Source: Mesorhizobium muleiense (GTDB taxonomy: Bacteria > Pseudomonadota > Alphaproteobacteria > Rhizobiales > Rhizobiaceae). From it: 64,000 nucleotides of DNA. Both the position numbers and the translations under genes were made by a program. Positions 26,996 through 35,466 of the stretch are shown here, one piece after another (positions within the stretch are counted from its first letter, which is position 1; every line of letters begins with the position of its first letter). The stretch covers positions 91,500-155,499 of the forward strand of contig NZ_FNEE01000008.1 in the NCBI RefSeq assembly GCF_900099905.1, in the 5' to 3' direction. Under the pieces are notes generated by a model that had not been told where the DNA came from, did no database searches, and saw only the letters and a list, made by a program, of their open reading frames with translations.

Positions 26996-28210
26996 ATGAC
27001 CCAGCACGTACAAAATGCTCGAATTCTCATGTACAGCCACGACACGTTCGGGCTCGGCCACTTGCAGCGCTGCCGGACGATCGCGCATTCGCTGGTCGAG
27101 GATTTCCGCGGACTTCAGGTGCTTATCATTTCGGGTGCGACTATCGCTGGCGCCTTCGACTACCGCGCCCGTGTCGACTTCGTGAAGATCCCCAGCGTCA
27201 TCAAGTTGCGCAACGGCGAATACACCTCGCTGGAAAAGGATATCGATCTGCATGAGACGCTAAGGATGCGCCAGTCGATCATCCGCCACACAGCCGAGAC
27301 CTTCCGGCCGGATATCTTCATCGTCGACAAGGAACCGCTCGGCCTGCGCGGTGAGATCGAGGACACGCTGTCCTACCTCAAGACGCGGGGCACCACGCTC
27401 GTGCTTGGCCTGCGCGAGGTGATGGACGCGCCGCATCTGCTCGAAGCAGAGTGGGCACACAGGGATGTGATGCGCAAGATAGGCCTGTTCTACGACAAGG
27501 TCTGGGTCTATGGTCCGCCGGATTTCTACGATCCGCTGATCGGTTTGGACGTGCCGCCGGCTGTCAGGGCAAAGATGAAGTTCGTCGGTTTCCTGCAACG
27601 GAGCCTGCAGAAGAACGAGTTGCCCGGCCACCGGCCCGAGGGCGATTATATCCTTGTTACCACCGGTGGCGGCGGTGACGGCGGCGACCTGATCCACAGT
27701 GTCATCGATGCATATCAGCAGGATCCGCAATTGCAGCATAGGGCGCTGATCGTGCTTGGGCCTTACATGCCGGCGCGCAAGCGCAACAAGCTGCTCAAGA
27801 AGGGGGCCAAGATCCCCTATATCAAGATCATCGAGTTCGACAACCGCATGGAAGATCTCATTGCCGGCGCCAAGGCGGTCGTGGCGATGGGCGGTTACAA
27901 CACCTATTGCGAGATACTGTCTTTCGACAAGCCGGCGCTGATCGTGCCGCGCGTCAAGCCCCGCGAGGAACAACTGATCCGAGCACGGCGCGCAGCCGAA
28001 CTCGGCCTCATTGAGATGCTTTTGCCGGAAGAGGCCGAGGATTCCCAGCGGTTTGCCAATGCGCTGGAGGTGCTGCCGGCCCGGCCCGGCCCATCGCAGA
28101 GCCATCCGCATCTGACGCTGGAAGGGCTGCCTCACATTTCTGAAATCGTCGCGGAACTGCTCGACCGGCGGGGCGGCCATCACCTTTCGGTCATTGAAGG
28201 CATGATCTGA
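26996..28210 (+). CDS. MurG-like (GT-B fold) glycosyltransferase
   Basis: 404 residues from the ATG at 26996. The N-terminal ILMYSHDTFGLGHLQRC replaces the glycine-rich acceptor loop of MurG, and the C-terminal donor part has VTTGGGGDGGD and the UDP-sugar-type loop MGGYNTYCEILSFDKPALIVP. A very similar layout occurs in the product of the gene at 29453. Unlike most MurG relatives, a long charged middle part (about 100-190) is present. The gene starts a three-gene glycosyltransferase run with 1-bp and overlapping junctions. Donor and acceptor are unknown; a surface or lipid-linked glycan is the likely product. Confidence 0.8.
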   Translation: MTQHVQNARILMYSHDTFGLGHLQRCRTIAHSLVEDFRGLQVLIISGATIAGAFDYRARVDFVKIPSVIKLRNGEYTSLEKDIDLHETLRMRQSIIRHTAETFRPDIFIVDKEPLGLRGEIEDTLSYLKTRGTTLVLGLREVMDAPHLLEAEWAHRDVMRKIGLFYDKVWVYGPPDFYDPLIGLDVPPAVRAKMKFVGFLQRSLQKNELPGHRPEGDYILVTTGGGGDGGDLIHSVIDAYQQDPQLQHRALIVLGPYMPARKRNKLLKKGAKIPYIKIIEFDNRMEDLIAGAKAVVAMGGYNTYCEILSFDKPALIVPRVKPREEQLIRARRAAELGLIEMLLPEEAEDSQRFANALEVLPARPGPSQSHPHLTLEGLPHISEIVAELLDRRGGHHLSVIEGMI

Positions 28211-28211
28211 G

Positions 28212-29456
28212 TTGCAACATCGCAAGATCGTCGTGGTTCTGAAGGGCTATCCGCGGCTGTCGGAAACCTTCATCGCGCAGGAACTGCTCGGTCTGGAGCG
28301 TGCGGGGTTCGACCTGATACTCTTCGCGCTCAGGCGGCCGACCGACGCAAAACGCCACCCCGTGCATGACGAGATCAAAGCGCCCGTCCATTATCTGCCG
28401 GAATATCTGCATGAAGAGCCGCTGCGCGTGGTTCGCTCGCTGTTTGCTTATCTGCTTCGGCCGGGCTTCTGGCGCGCGCTCGGATCGCTGGCTATCGACC
28501 TCGGCCGCGACTTTACGCGCAATCGCGCGCGCCGCTTCGGGCAAGCGCTCGTGCTGGCGGCCGAATGGCCGGAAGACGCGGGCTGGCTGCACGCACATTT
28601 CGCGCACACACCGGCATCGGTGACGCGCTATGCCAGCCAGCTTCGTGGCCTGCCCTGGAGTTGCTCGGCCCATGCCAAGGACATCTGGACTTCGGCGGAC
28701 TGGGATCTGGCTGGCAAGCTTTCCTCGGCCCGCTGGACGGTCACTTGCACGAAAACCGGCTTCGACCGCCTGAAAAAACTCGCTAACGGCAACGCGTCTG
28801 TGCATCTGAGCTATCATGGGCTCGACCTTGATCGCTTCGGCAGTATCAGTGAGGCGCGAAAACAGCATGACGGCTCGGCGCCGGACCAACCGGTTATCAT
28901 TCTGAGTGTCGGGCGCGCCGTTGAAAAGAAAGGTTACGATACGTTGCTGGAGGCCCTTGCCCTCTTGCCTGGTGATTTGGCGTGGCGTTTCGAGCATATC
29001 GGCGGCGGCGAGGAACTGGAACGGTTCAAGGCGCTGGCGCAAAAGCTCGGCCTGGATCGCCGCGTCTTTTGGAAAGGCGCGCTTGCGCAGGAGGAGGTGC
29101 TTGAGCACTACCGCTGCGCCGACATCTTCGCCCTGGCCTGCAGGATCACCGCAAATGGCGACCGGGACGGTCTGCCGAATGTTCTGGTGGAGGCGGCTAG
29201 CCAGCGGCTTGCCTGCGTGTCGACCGATATTTCCGGCGTGCCGGAGCTTCTATCGCCGGATGAAACCGGGCTGCTGGTCCCGACGGAAAACCCAATTGCC
29301 CTGGCGCAGGCGTTGGAGCGCCTGATCCGTGATCCCGTGCTGCGCGCCCGCCTCGGCGACGCCGCAGAGCGGCGCGTGCGCGGTAATTTCGATCATTTGG
29401 CAAGCATTGGACAGCTCAAGGAACTGTTCGAGCGGGAGTGGCGGGCCGCCGAATGA
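28212..29456 (+). CDS. GT4-family glycosyltransferase
   Basis: 414 residues from a TTG, 1 bp after the previous stop. The N-terminal KGYPRLSETFIAQELLGLE and the C-terminal ILSVGRAVEKKGYDTLLEAL, ALACRITANGDRDGLPNVLVEA (in two halves) and DISGVPELL are typical of retaining GT4 enzymes; the E-x7-E pair of this family lies within GLPNVLVEAA and its surroundings near residue 325. It is translationally linked to both neighbours. It probably adds one sugar in the same glycan as the flanking MurG-like enzymes. Confidence 0.88.
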   Translation: MQHRKIVVVLKGYPRLSETFIAQELLGLERAGFDLILFALRRPTDAKRHPVHDEIKAPVHYLPEYLHEEPLRVVRSLFAYLLRPGFWRALGSLAIDLGRDFTRNRARRFGQALVLAAEWPEDAGWLHAHFAHTPASVTRYASQLRGLPWSCSAHAKDIWTSADWDLAGKLSSARWTVTCTKTGFDRLKKLANGNASVHLSYHGLDLDRFGSISEARKQHDGSAPDQPVIILSVGRAVEKKGYDTLLEALALLPGDLAWRFEHIGGGEELERFKALAQKLGLDRRVFWKGALAQEEVLEHYRCADIFALACRITANGDRDGLPNVLVEAASQRLACVSTDISGVPELLSPDETGLLVPTENPIALAQALERLIRDPVLRARLGDAAERRVRGNFDHLASIGQLKELFEREWRAAE

Positions 29457-30643
29457 AGCGGCTGCGGGCTTTCTTCTATGTCCAGCACCTGCTCGGCATC
29501 GGCCATCTCGCGCGCGCCAGCCGCATTGCGGCGGCTCTGGTCGATGACGGGTTTGACGTAACCGTCGTGACCGGCGGAGCGCCGATCGCGGGGTTTCCGG
29601 GAGTGGGTGTGAAATCTGTAACCCTGCCACCTGTCACCTCCGGTGATGAAGGATTTTCCGGACTTGTCGACCTGCGGGGCAAACCCATCGACGATGATTT
29701 CAAGAGATGGCGTTCAGAGATGCTGCTGCAGGCCTTCCGAGATTGCAGGCCTGATATCGTCATTGTCGAGGCGTTTCCATTTGGACGCCGGCAGATGCGT
29801 TTCGAACTCCTGCCGCTGATCGAGGCCATCGACGCGACGTCGCCCAGACCGCTGCTGGCGACGTCCGTCCGTGATATCCTTCAGCAGCGCGTCAAGCCGG
29901 GCCGAAACGAGGAAACGGTCGATCTGATCAACAGGCATTTCGACCTTGTCATGGTCCACGGCGATCCGGCTTTCGCAACCATCGACAAGACATTTCCACT
30001 GGCTGGGGCGATCAAGGCCGAGGTCACCTACACCGGGCTCGTTGCCGCGCCGCCATCGCCCGCGGCCTCCGCGCGCTTCGACGTTCTGGTGTCGGTTGGC
30101 GGCGGGGCTGCCGGAAAGAGCCTTGTCAGCTCCACCATCGCAGCGGCGAGGAATGCCAACAACGCCTGGAAATGGTGTTTGATCACCGGCCCAAACCTGC
30201 CAAAAGACGAGTTTGACGCGATCGCACGCGATGCCTCGCCGGTCCTGTCCATCTTCCGGTTCCGCGAGGATTTCGCCAGCCTGCTGACTGGCGCCCGCCT
30301 GTCGGTCTCGCAGGCGGGTTACAACACGGTCTGCGATGTCCTGCGCGCGGGTTGTCGCTCTCTGCTCGTTCCATTTGCAGGCGGCGGGGAAACCGAACAG
30401 ACGGTTCGCAGCCTATTGCTCGAAGAACTCGGTCTTGCAACGGTGCTGACGGAGAAGGACCTAACGCCTGAAGGTTTGGCGCAAGCGATCGAACAGGCGC
30501 TTGCGGGACCGACGCCAGCCGCGCATCGTCTCGATCTGGAGGGCGCGCATCGCTCGGCGCAAATTCTGCGCCAGCGGTATCGAACATGGTCCCTAAAAGT
30601 GGGGCCCGGTTTCGGAGAAGTTCATGATCAAAACAGACGATAG
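29453..30643 (+). CDS. Second MurG-like glycosyltransferase
   Basis: 396 residues from the ATG at 29453, overlapping the preceding stop by 4 bp. The N-terminal FYVQHLLGIGHLARASRIA mirrors the gene at 26996, and the donor-side motifs are VLVSVGGGAAGKSL and SQAGYNTVCDVLRAGCRSLLVP (in two parts near residue 290). The sharing of QAGYNT/GGYNTY loops suggests the two MurG-like proteins arose by duplication around the GT4 gene. The 3' end meets a hairpin and the convergent methyltransferase gene. Confidence 0.82.
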   Translation: MKRLRAFFYVQHLLGIGHLARASRIAAALVDDGFDVTVVTGGAPIAGFPGVGVKSVTLPPVTSGDEGFSGLVDLRGKPIDDDFKRWRSEMLLQAFRDCRPDIVIVEAFPFGRRQMRFELLPLIEAIDATSPRPLLATSVRDILQQRVKPGRNEETVDLINRHFDLVMVHGDPAFATIDKTFPLAGAIKAEVTYTGLVAAPPSPAASARFDVLVSVGGGAAGKSLVSSTIAAARNANNAWKWCLITGPNLPKDEFDAIARDASPVLSIFRFREDFASLLTGARLSVSQAGYNTVCDVLRAGCRSLLVPFAGGGETEQTVRSLLLEELGLATVLTEKDLTPEGLAQAIEQALAGPTPAAHRLDLEGAHRSAQILRQRYRTWSLKVGPGFGEVHDQNRR

Positions 30644-30649
30644 ATGCTA

Positions 30650-30687
30650 ACGCGCGTCGCGTCTGGCGAGGTTCGTGCGACGCGCGT
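30650..30687. terminator. Perfect 11-bp inverted repeat between convergent genes
   Basis: ACGCGCGTCGC and GCGACGCGCGT are separated by 16 bases. The structure is 7 bp beyond the glycosyltransferase stop and 48 bp from the end of the methyltransferase gene on the other strand. No U-run is present. It may serve as a bidirectional terminator-like structure. Confidence 0.55.
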
Positions 30688-30734
30688 CAACTCCTCGTTT
30701 ATGCATGTCGTTGTCCCAAACCGGGCGAAATGCG

Positions 30735-31409
30735 TCACACAGTTCCAATCAGCATAAAGCGCGTATAATTTTTTGTCGGCAGTTCGCCGGAGAACCGCAC
30801 CTCCTGTAACGCCGCCATTGCTTCGAAGGCTGCAAGCGAAGCCACGCAGTTGATGTGCGTCGGCTCGCTAAAATAATCGTTCGATTGCAGCAGTACAGTC
30901 GTGCCCCGCGGAAGCAGAGCAAGCCAGGCGCGCAGATCGGCTATGTGTTCGCAGCTCGTATTGACCATCAGGTCGGGCCGCCCGGCCGCATAGTCGAGTG
31001 CGTACATATCTGCCGTCAGTGCCCGGAAACGGTCGCCGGCTTCCCGGTTGAGGGTCCGGGCGACCGGCGCGACTTCGGGATCGATGTCGATGCTATCGAT
31101 CGCCGCGACGTCGAAGCGAGCGTCGTTGAAAAGCATAGCCGGCAATACGCCGTACCATCCACCCAGAACCCATATGCGCCCGAACCGGCCGCCGCAGCTT
31201 TCGAACAGCCTGTCGAGCGCCCACATCTTGCAGGCGACCTGCTTGTGGTTGAAGGCGTTGGCGATATCGGCGTTCGGATGCCTGGTGATGACGCGCGCCA
31301 GCGCTGCCACCAGGGGGCACTTGACATAGGCAGCAATTCCCCGCGTCAGGTCAAAAGCTTGCTCGTGCCAGTCCATCCCGGCATTGCGTGGTTGCGTGAC
31401 ATCCATCAT
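30735..31409 (-). CDS. Class I SAM-dependent methyltransferase-like protein
   Basis: 224 residues from the ATG at 31409; the frame continues upstream to 31562 but the extra residues look non-coding. A Rossmann start RIWVLGGWYGVLPAML (motif I-like, near residue 85) is followed by DVAAIDSIDIDPEVAPVAR and VNTSCEHIADLRAWLALLPRG, the acidic loop and the CEH motif seen in some glycan or peptide methyltransferases. No substrate can be named. It is transcribed away from the ABC-like gene and towards the glycosyltransferase run. Confidence 0.65.
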   Translation of the reverse strand: MMDVTQPRNAGMDWHEQAFDLTRGIAAYVKCPLVAALARVITRHPNADIANAFNHKQVACKMWALDRLFESCGGRFGRIWVLGGWYGVLPAMLFNDARFDVAAIDSIDIDPEVAPVARTLNREAGDRFRALTADMYALDYAAGRPDLMVNTSCEHIADLRAWLALLPRGTTVLLQSNDYFSEPTHINCVASLAAFEAMAALQEVRFSGELPTKNYTRFMLIGTV

Positions 31410-31488
31410 ATTCGTCTTGTAGGTTGGGATTTCGGGCGACACAACGCAATCTTGCCTCCCGGAAGGCTGTTGATTCGCGGACGTGATT

Positions 31489-31848
31489 ATGCTGCAAGCC
31501 GCTTCGCCATTGCCCGGTGCCGGAGAGAGCCTGTTGCATCTGTCCGGACCAGCGGCGTCCATTCGCCAGCACCAGCCGCGCAGCTGCTGCCTCGTGCTGC
31601 TCGGCTATTCGCCGAAACCCTACCGAAGCCGCGAACCGTTTGGCCAGCCGCATTCTTCGATGATCAGCAATGCCGATGTCGTTGTCATCGACCATGCGCC
31701 GGAACTGGATCGCGCCGCCTCGCAGGTTCCTTCCATCGTTGAGCGCAGGACAATCTCCGTGCGCTGCAGCTTCGAGCTTGTCTTTGGCGACGAAGAAATT
31801 GCCGACACGCCATTCGCCAGCAGGTGCATCCTGCATTCTTCCAACTGA
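31489..31848 (+). CDS. Small hypothetical protein upstream of the ABC-like gene
   Basis: 119 residues from the ATG at 31489 (GTG at 31483 also possible). I do not recognise the family. It is listed because codon third positions are strongly G/C as in the neighbours, because GGAAGG lies about 20 bp upstream, and because the stop lies 17 bp before the ABC-like start. The middle part, ADVVVIDHAPELDRAASQV, looks like a folded strand-helix unit. The antisense frame 31351-31836 is also open, so a non-coding explanation remains possible. Confidence 0.42.
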   Translation: MLQAASPLPGAGESLLHLSGPAASIRQHQPRSCCLVLLGYSPKPYRSREPFGQPHSSMISNADVVVIDHAPELDRAASQVPSIVERRTISVRCSFELVFGDEEIADTPFASRCILHSSN

Positions 31849-31865
31849 AGGGTCCGCAGCCGCAT

Positions 31866-34580
31866 ATGGAACCCAGCCTAGCCCGCTATATCTGGACGCA
31901 CACCAAGAAGCAGCAGCTCTGGATATTGATGATCGTCGTGCTTTCGATGATCCCGTATTTCATGTCCTTCGACCTGCCGAAGCTGATCATCAACGGCCCG
32001 ATCCAAGGTAGCGGGTTCGAGCAACCGGGCGCGACCCAGCCATTCATGAGGCTGCACTATAACCTGCCGTTCATCGGAGAGGTCCAGTTCTTCTCCGGTT
32101 TTCAGCTCGACCGCGTGGCGACGCTGTTTGCGCTGAGCCTTGTGTTCCTCTTGCTGGTCGTCATCAACGGCCTGTTCAAATTCTATATCAACACCTACAA
32201 GGGCCGCCTCGGCGAACGCATGCTGCGGCGTATCCGCTTCGATCTGGTCGATCGTGTGCTGCGGTTTCCGCCGTTTTACTTCAAGCGGGTGAAATCCGCC
32301 GAAGTGGCGACCATGGTGAAGGACGAGGTGGAGCCGCTGGGCGGCTTCATCGGCGATGCCTTCGTGCAGCCGGTGCTGCTCGGCGGCCAGGCGCTGACGG
32401 CCATGCTGTTCATCGTGGTCCAGAATTTCTGGCTCGGAATGATCGCGGCCGGGATCGTGGCGGTCCAGATCGTGCTCATCCCGCGAATGCGGCGGCGGCT
32501 GATCGTGCTCGGGCGCGAACGGCAGTTGACGGCGCGCGCGCTTTCGGGCCGGGTTGGCGAAATCGTCGACGGCATCGGCGCGGTTCACGTCCACGACACA
32601 TCAAACTACGAGCGCGCCGACATAGCTGCCCGGCTCGGGCTCATCTTCAAGATCCGCTTCGATCTTTACCAATGGAAATTCATGGTGAAGTTTCTGAACA
32701 ATTTTCTCGCGCAGCTCACGCCCTTTCTGTTTTACATGATCGGCGGGTATCTGGTCATCCAGGGGCGGCTGGACGTCGGTCAGCTCGTGGCCGTGATCGG
32801 CGCCTACAAGGACCTGCCCGGACCGATGAAGGAACTGATCGACTGGGATCAGGCGCGGCAGGATGTCCAGGTCAAATATCAGCAGGTCGTTGAACAATTC
32901 ACCGTCGATCGGCTCATTGCGCCGAGGATCGGGGCGTTGACGATCGACGATCCCGATCCGATGACCAAGCCCCTGTCGGCGATCGGTCTGTCGATAGCAG
33001 ATGATGGCGGTGCAATGCTCATCGACCGTGTCTCCCTCAAGATCAAGCCGGGTGAGACGGTGGCGCTGCTCAGTACCGCAACAGGTGGAGCCGAGGCGCT
33101 TGCAGAAGCCTTCGCAAGGCTGAACTGGCCGGACAGCGGAAGGGTCGCTTCGGGCGCCGACGACTTGCTTGAACTCCCCGAAGCAGTGACCGGCCGGCGC
33201 ATGTCCTATGCCTCGTCGGATGTTTTCCTGTTCCAAGCAAGCCTGCGCGATAACCTGCTCTACGGGCTGAAGCATGCGCCGCTGACATCGGTGCCTTATG
33301 ACAGTGCTGCGGCAGACCAGCACCGCTGGAACATGCATGAGGCGCGCCTGTCGGGCAATCCGGATCTTGATATCCACAGCGACTGGATCAACTATGTTTC
33401 CGCCGGCGCTACCGGCCCGCACGACCTCTTTGAAGCCGTGCGCCGGGTGCTCGACGCGGTTGTTCTATCGCGCGATATTCTGGATCTTGGCTTGCGCTCT
33501 TCGGCCGATCTCACGCGTCACTCAGAGCTTGCCCGGCGGATCGTCGAACTGCGTGCGGCGCTGCGAACCCGGCTGGAACACGAAGGGCTGAGCGGACTGG
33601 TGGTTCCTTTCGAACCGGGCGCCTACAACAAGGAAGCAACGATCGGCCAAAACCTGCTCTTCGGCGCTGCCGCCGGCCCCGAACTGGCCGACAGGGCTCT
33701 GGCGGCCAATCCCTATTTTGCTTCTGTTCTGAGGCAAGCCGGCCTCGACCGCACGCTCTACGAAATGGGCATGGAGATCGCCGAACAGGCGATCGAGCTG
33801 TTTGCCGACCTGCCGCCCGATCACCCGTTCTTCCAGCAACTTGCCTTCATGAGCGCCGAGGAGATACCCACCTACGAAACCTTGCTGCAACGGCTCAAGA
33901 ACCGTCCCCACGAGGCGGTTTCGGAGAGCGACCGCGCCATGATCGTCACCTTGAGCTTTGCCTATATCGAGCCCCGGCACCGCTTCGGCCTGCTGAGCGA
34001 CGAACTGATGAGCAAGATCGTCGCTGCACGCAACCTGTTCCATGAGAACCTGCCGCCCGAGCTGCAAAATGCGATTGAACGGTATGATCCTGCCAAATAC
34101 ATTGCCGCGGCCACCGTCATGGATAATGTCCTGTTCGGGCGTGTGGGCAACAACCATCCCGACGCGCCGGATCGCATACGCTCCATCGTCTATGACATTC
34201 TTGACGAACTTGGGCTTTATGCCGAACTTCTGGATGTCGGCCTGGACTTCAACGTCGGCTCCAGCGGCAGGCGGCTGACCAGCGGGCAGCGACAGAAACT
34301 CGATGTTGCCCGGGCCCTGCTCAAGCGTCCTGATTTTCTCATTCTCAACCGGCCGCTGTCGGCGCTCGACCAGCGCATGCAGGACAAGGTGCTGCGGAAC
34401 GTGCTCGAGGAAGCCAGGCGCGACGGCCATTCGCCGGCAATTGTGTGGGTCGTGACGAATCCGGCGATGGCGATGATGTTCGATCGCGTTATCGTCTTCG
34501 ACTCGGGTAAATTGGTGGAAGACGGAACACCCGAGACACTTTTGGCAGGGAACGGTACATTCAAGGGACTGTTGTCATAG
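31866..34580 (+). CDS. ABC-exporter-like protein with a catalytically degenerate, expanded ATPase domain
   Basis: 904 residues from the ATG at 31866 (a GTG at 31824 is possible). The N-terminal 330 residues form an exporter-type membrane domain, starting LWILMIVVLSMIPYFMSF. The ATPase part begins near 395, but Walker A reads LLSTATGGAEAL (no Lys), Walker B reads FLILNRPLSALD (Asp and Glu lost) and the H-loop reads VVTNPAM (no His). The signature LTSGQRQKLDVARALL and the D-loop remain. Between the Q-loop and the signature lies about 300 extra residues with two more Q-loop-like segments ending ATIGQNLLFG and ATVMDNVLFG, beside the first, ASLRDNLLYG. It cannot hydrolyse ATP in the normal way. 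A cNMP-binding gene follows. Confidence 0.8.
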   Translation: MEPSLARYIWTHTKKQQLWILMIVVLSMIPYFMSFDLPKLIINGPIQGSGFEQPGATQPFMRLHYNLPFIGEVQFFSGFQLDRVATLFALSLVFLLLVVINGLFKFYINTYKGRLGERMLRRIRFDLVDRVLRFPPFYFKRVKSAEVATMVKDEVEPLGGFIGDAFVQPVLLGGQALTAMLFIVVQNFWLGMIAAGIVAVQIVLIPRMRRRLIVLGRERQLTARALSGRVGEIVDGIGAVHVHDTSNYERADIAARLGLIFKIRFDLYQWKFMVKFLNNFLAQLTPFLFYMIGGYLVIQGRLDVGQLVAVIGAYKDLPGPMKELIDWDQARQDVQVKYQQVVEQFTVDRLIAPRIGALTIDDPDPMTKPLSAIGLSIADDGGAMLIDRVSLKIKPGETVALLSTATGGAEALAEAFARLNWPDSGRVASGADDLLELPEAVTGRRMSYASSDVFLFQASLRDNLLYGLKHAPLTSVPYDSAAADQHRWNMHEARLSGNPDLDIHSDWINYVSAGATGPHDLFEAVRRVLDAVVLSRDILDLGLRSSADLTRHSELARRIVELRAALRTRLEHEGLSGLVVPFEPGAYNKEATIGQNLLFGAAAGPELADRALAANPYFASVLRQAGLDRTLYEMGMEIAEQAIELFADLPPDHPFFQQLAFMSAEEIPTYETLLQRLKNRPHEAVSESDRAMIVTLSFAYIEPRHRFGLLSDELMSKIVAARNLFHENLPPELQNAIERYDPAKYIAAATVMDNVLFGRVGNNHPDAPDRIRSIVYDILDELGLYAELLDVGLDFNVGSSGRRLTSGQRQKLDVARALLKRPDFLILNRPLSALDQRMQDKVLRNVLEEARRDGHSPAIVWVVTNPAMAMMFDRVIVFDSGKLVEDGTPETLLAGNGTFKGLLS

Positions 34581-34882
34581 AGCAGCGGACATTCAGATGG
34601 GATCATTCTGCCGGTGGGAATTTACTGCAAGGTCAAGGGATTCGACGACGGGCGTAGCGAGGCCACATCCCGCCGAAACCCGAAGGGTTTGCCGCAGATT
34701 CATCCGGCTCTTCGAGTTTCCGGTTGGCGGACGCCATTGCCAGGTGGCATCGCCCGATCGCACGACATCGGGCTCGCCACCTTTTGCGCGGCTCGTCTCG
34801 CCATCCCGGAAACAGAATTCATTCCATCTGGGCGTCCATTGCTCTAGTCTGGCAAACGCGAATTTTGGGAAGGTTTGCGACA
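34581..34882. other. 302-bp gap between the ABC-like gene and the cNMP-binding gene
   Basis: Open frames on both strands show no family resemblance. A GGGAAGG ribosome site lies at 34867-34873, in front of the next gene. Otherwise I see nothing definite. Confidence 0.5.
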
Positions 34883-35332
34883 ATGCTGCTCAAGGATGAA
34901 GTTGCAATGCTGCAACGGGTTCCCTTGTTCTCTGCCATCGACCCGACAAAGCTCAAGCTGCTTGCGTTCACATCCGATCGTGTGAGCTACAGCGCCGGCC
35001 AGATCCTTTTCCGGCAGGGCGACGAGGGAGACGCCGCCTACGTCATCCTTTCAGGCAGGGCGGATATTCTGGTCGATTCCGACAGCGGACCGATAAAAGT
35101 TGCCGAACTGGAGCCAAATTCGATTGTTGGCGAGATCGCCATATTGTGCAACAGCTCTCGCACCGCCACCGTCAGAGCGGCAAGTCCGCTGGAAGTCTTG
35201 AGGATCCGCAAGGATCATTTCCTGAGGCTTATGAGGGAGTTCCCGGAAATGACCATCGAGATATTGCGGGTTCTTGCCGATCGCCTAAGCCATACGACCG
35301 CGGATCTGATCGACGCACGAAGCACAAAATAA
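34883..35332 (+). CDS. Stand-alone cyclic-nucleotide-binding domain protein
   Basis: 149 residues from the ATG at 34883. The protein is almost only a CAP-type cNMP-binding domain: GQILFRQGDEGDAAYVILSG, then the phosphate-binding cassette GEIAILCNSSRTATVRA with Glu and Arg in the positions that contact the cyclic phosphate. No helix-turn-helix follows, so it is not a transcription factor; the C-terminal helix (EILRVLADRLSHTTADL) is the usual dimer/C-helix. It is a candidate sensor for nucleotides made by the cyclase-like proteins encoded nearby, with the degenerate ABC protein as a possible partner (inference). Confidence 0.88.
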   Translation: MLLKDEVAMLQRVPLFSAIDPTKLKLLAFTSDRVSYSAGQILFRQGDEGDAAYVILSGRADILVDSDSGPIKVAELEPNSIVGEIAILCNSSRTATVRAASPLEVLRIRKDHFLRLMREFPEMTIEILRVLADRLSHTTADLIDARSTK

Positions 35333-35466
35333 CGGATGACGTGCGCTCGATCCTCGCCGTCGCGATGGCACTGGCCTCTTGCTGAGAAGGTCGCCCGGAG
35401 AAAACCTGTCTCGCCTAGCAGCAGTTGTTTGGCTACGATGGGCGACGGGGATTGGGAAGGGGTAGC

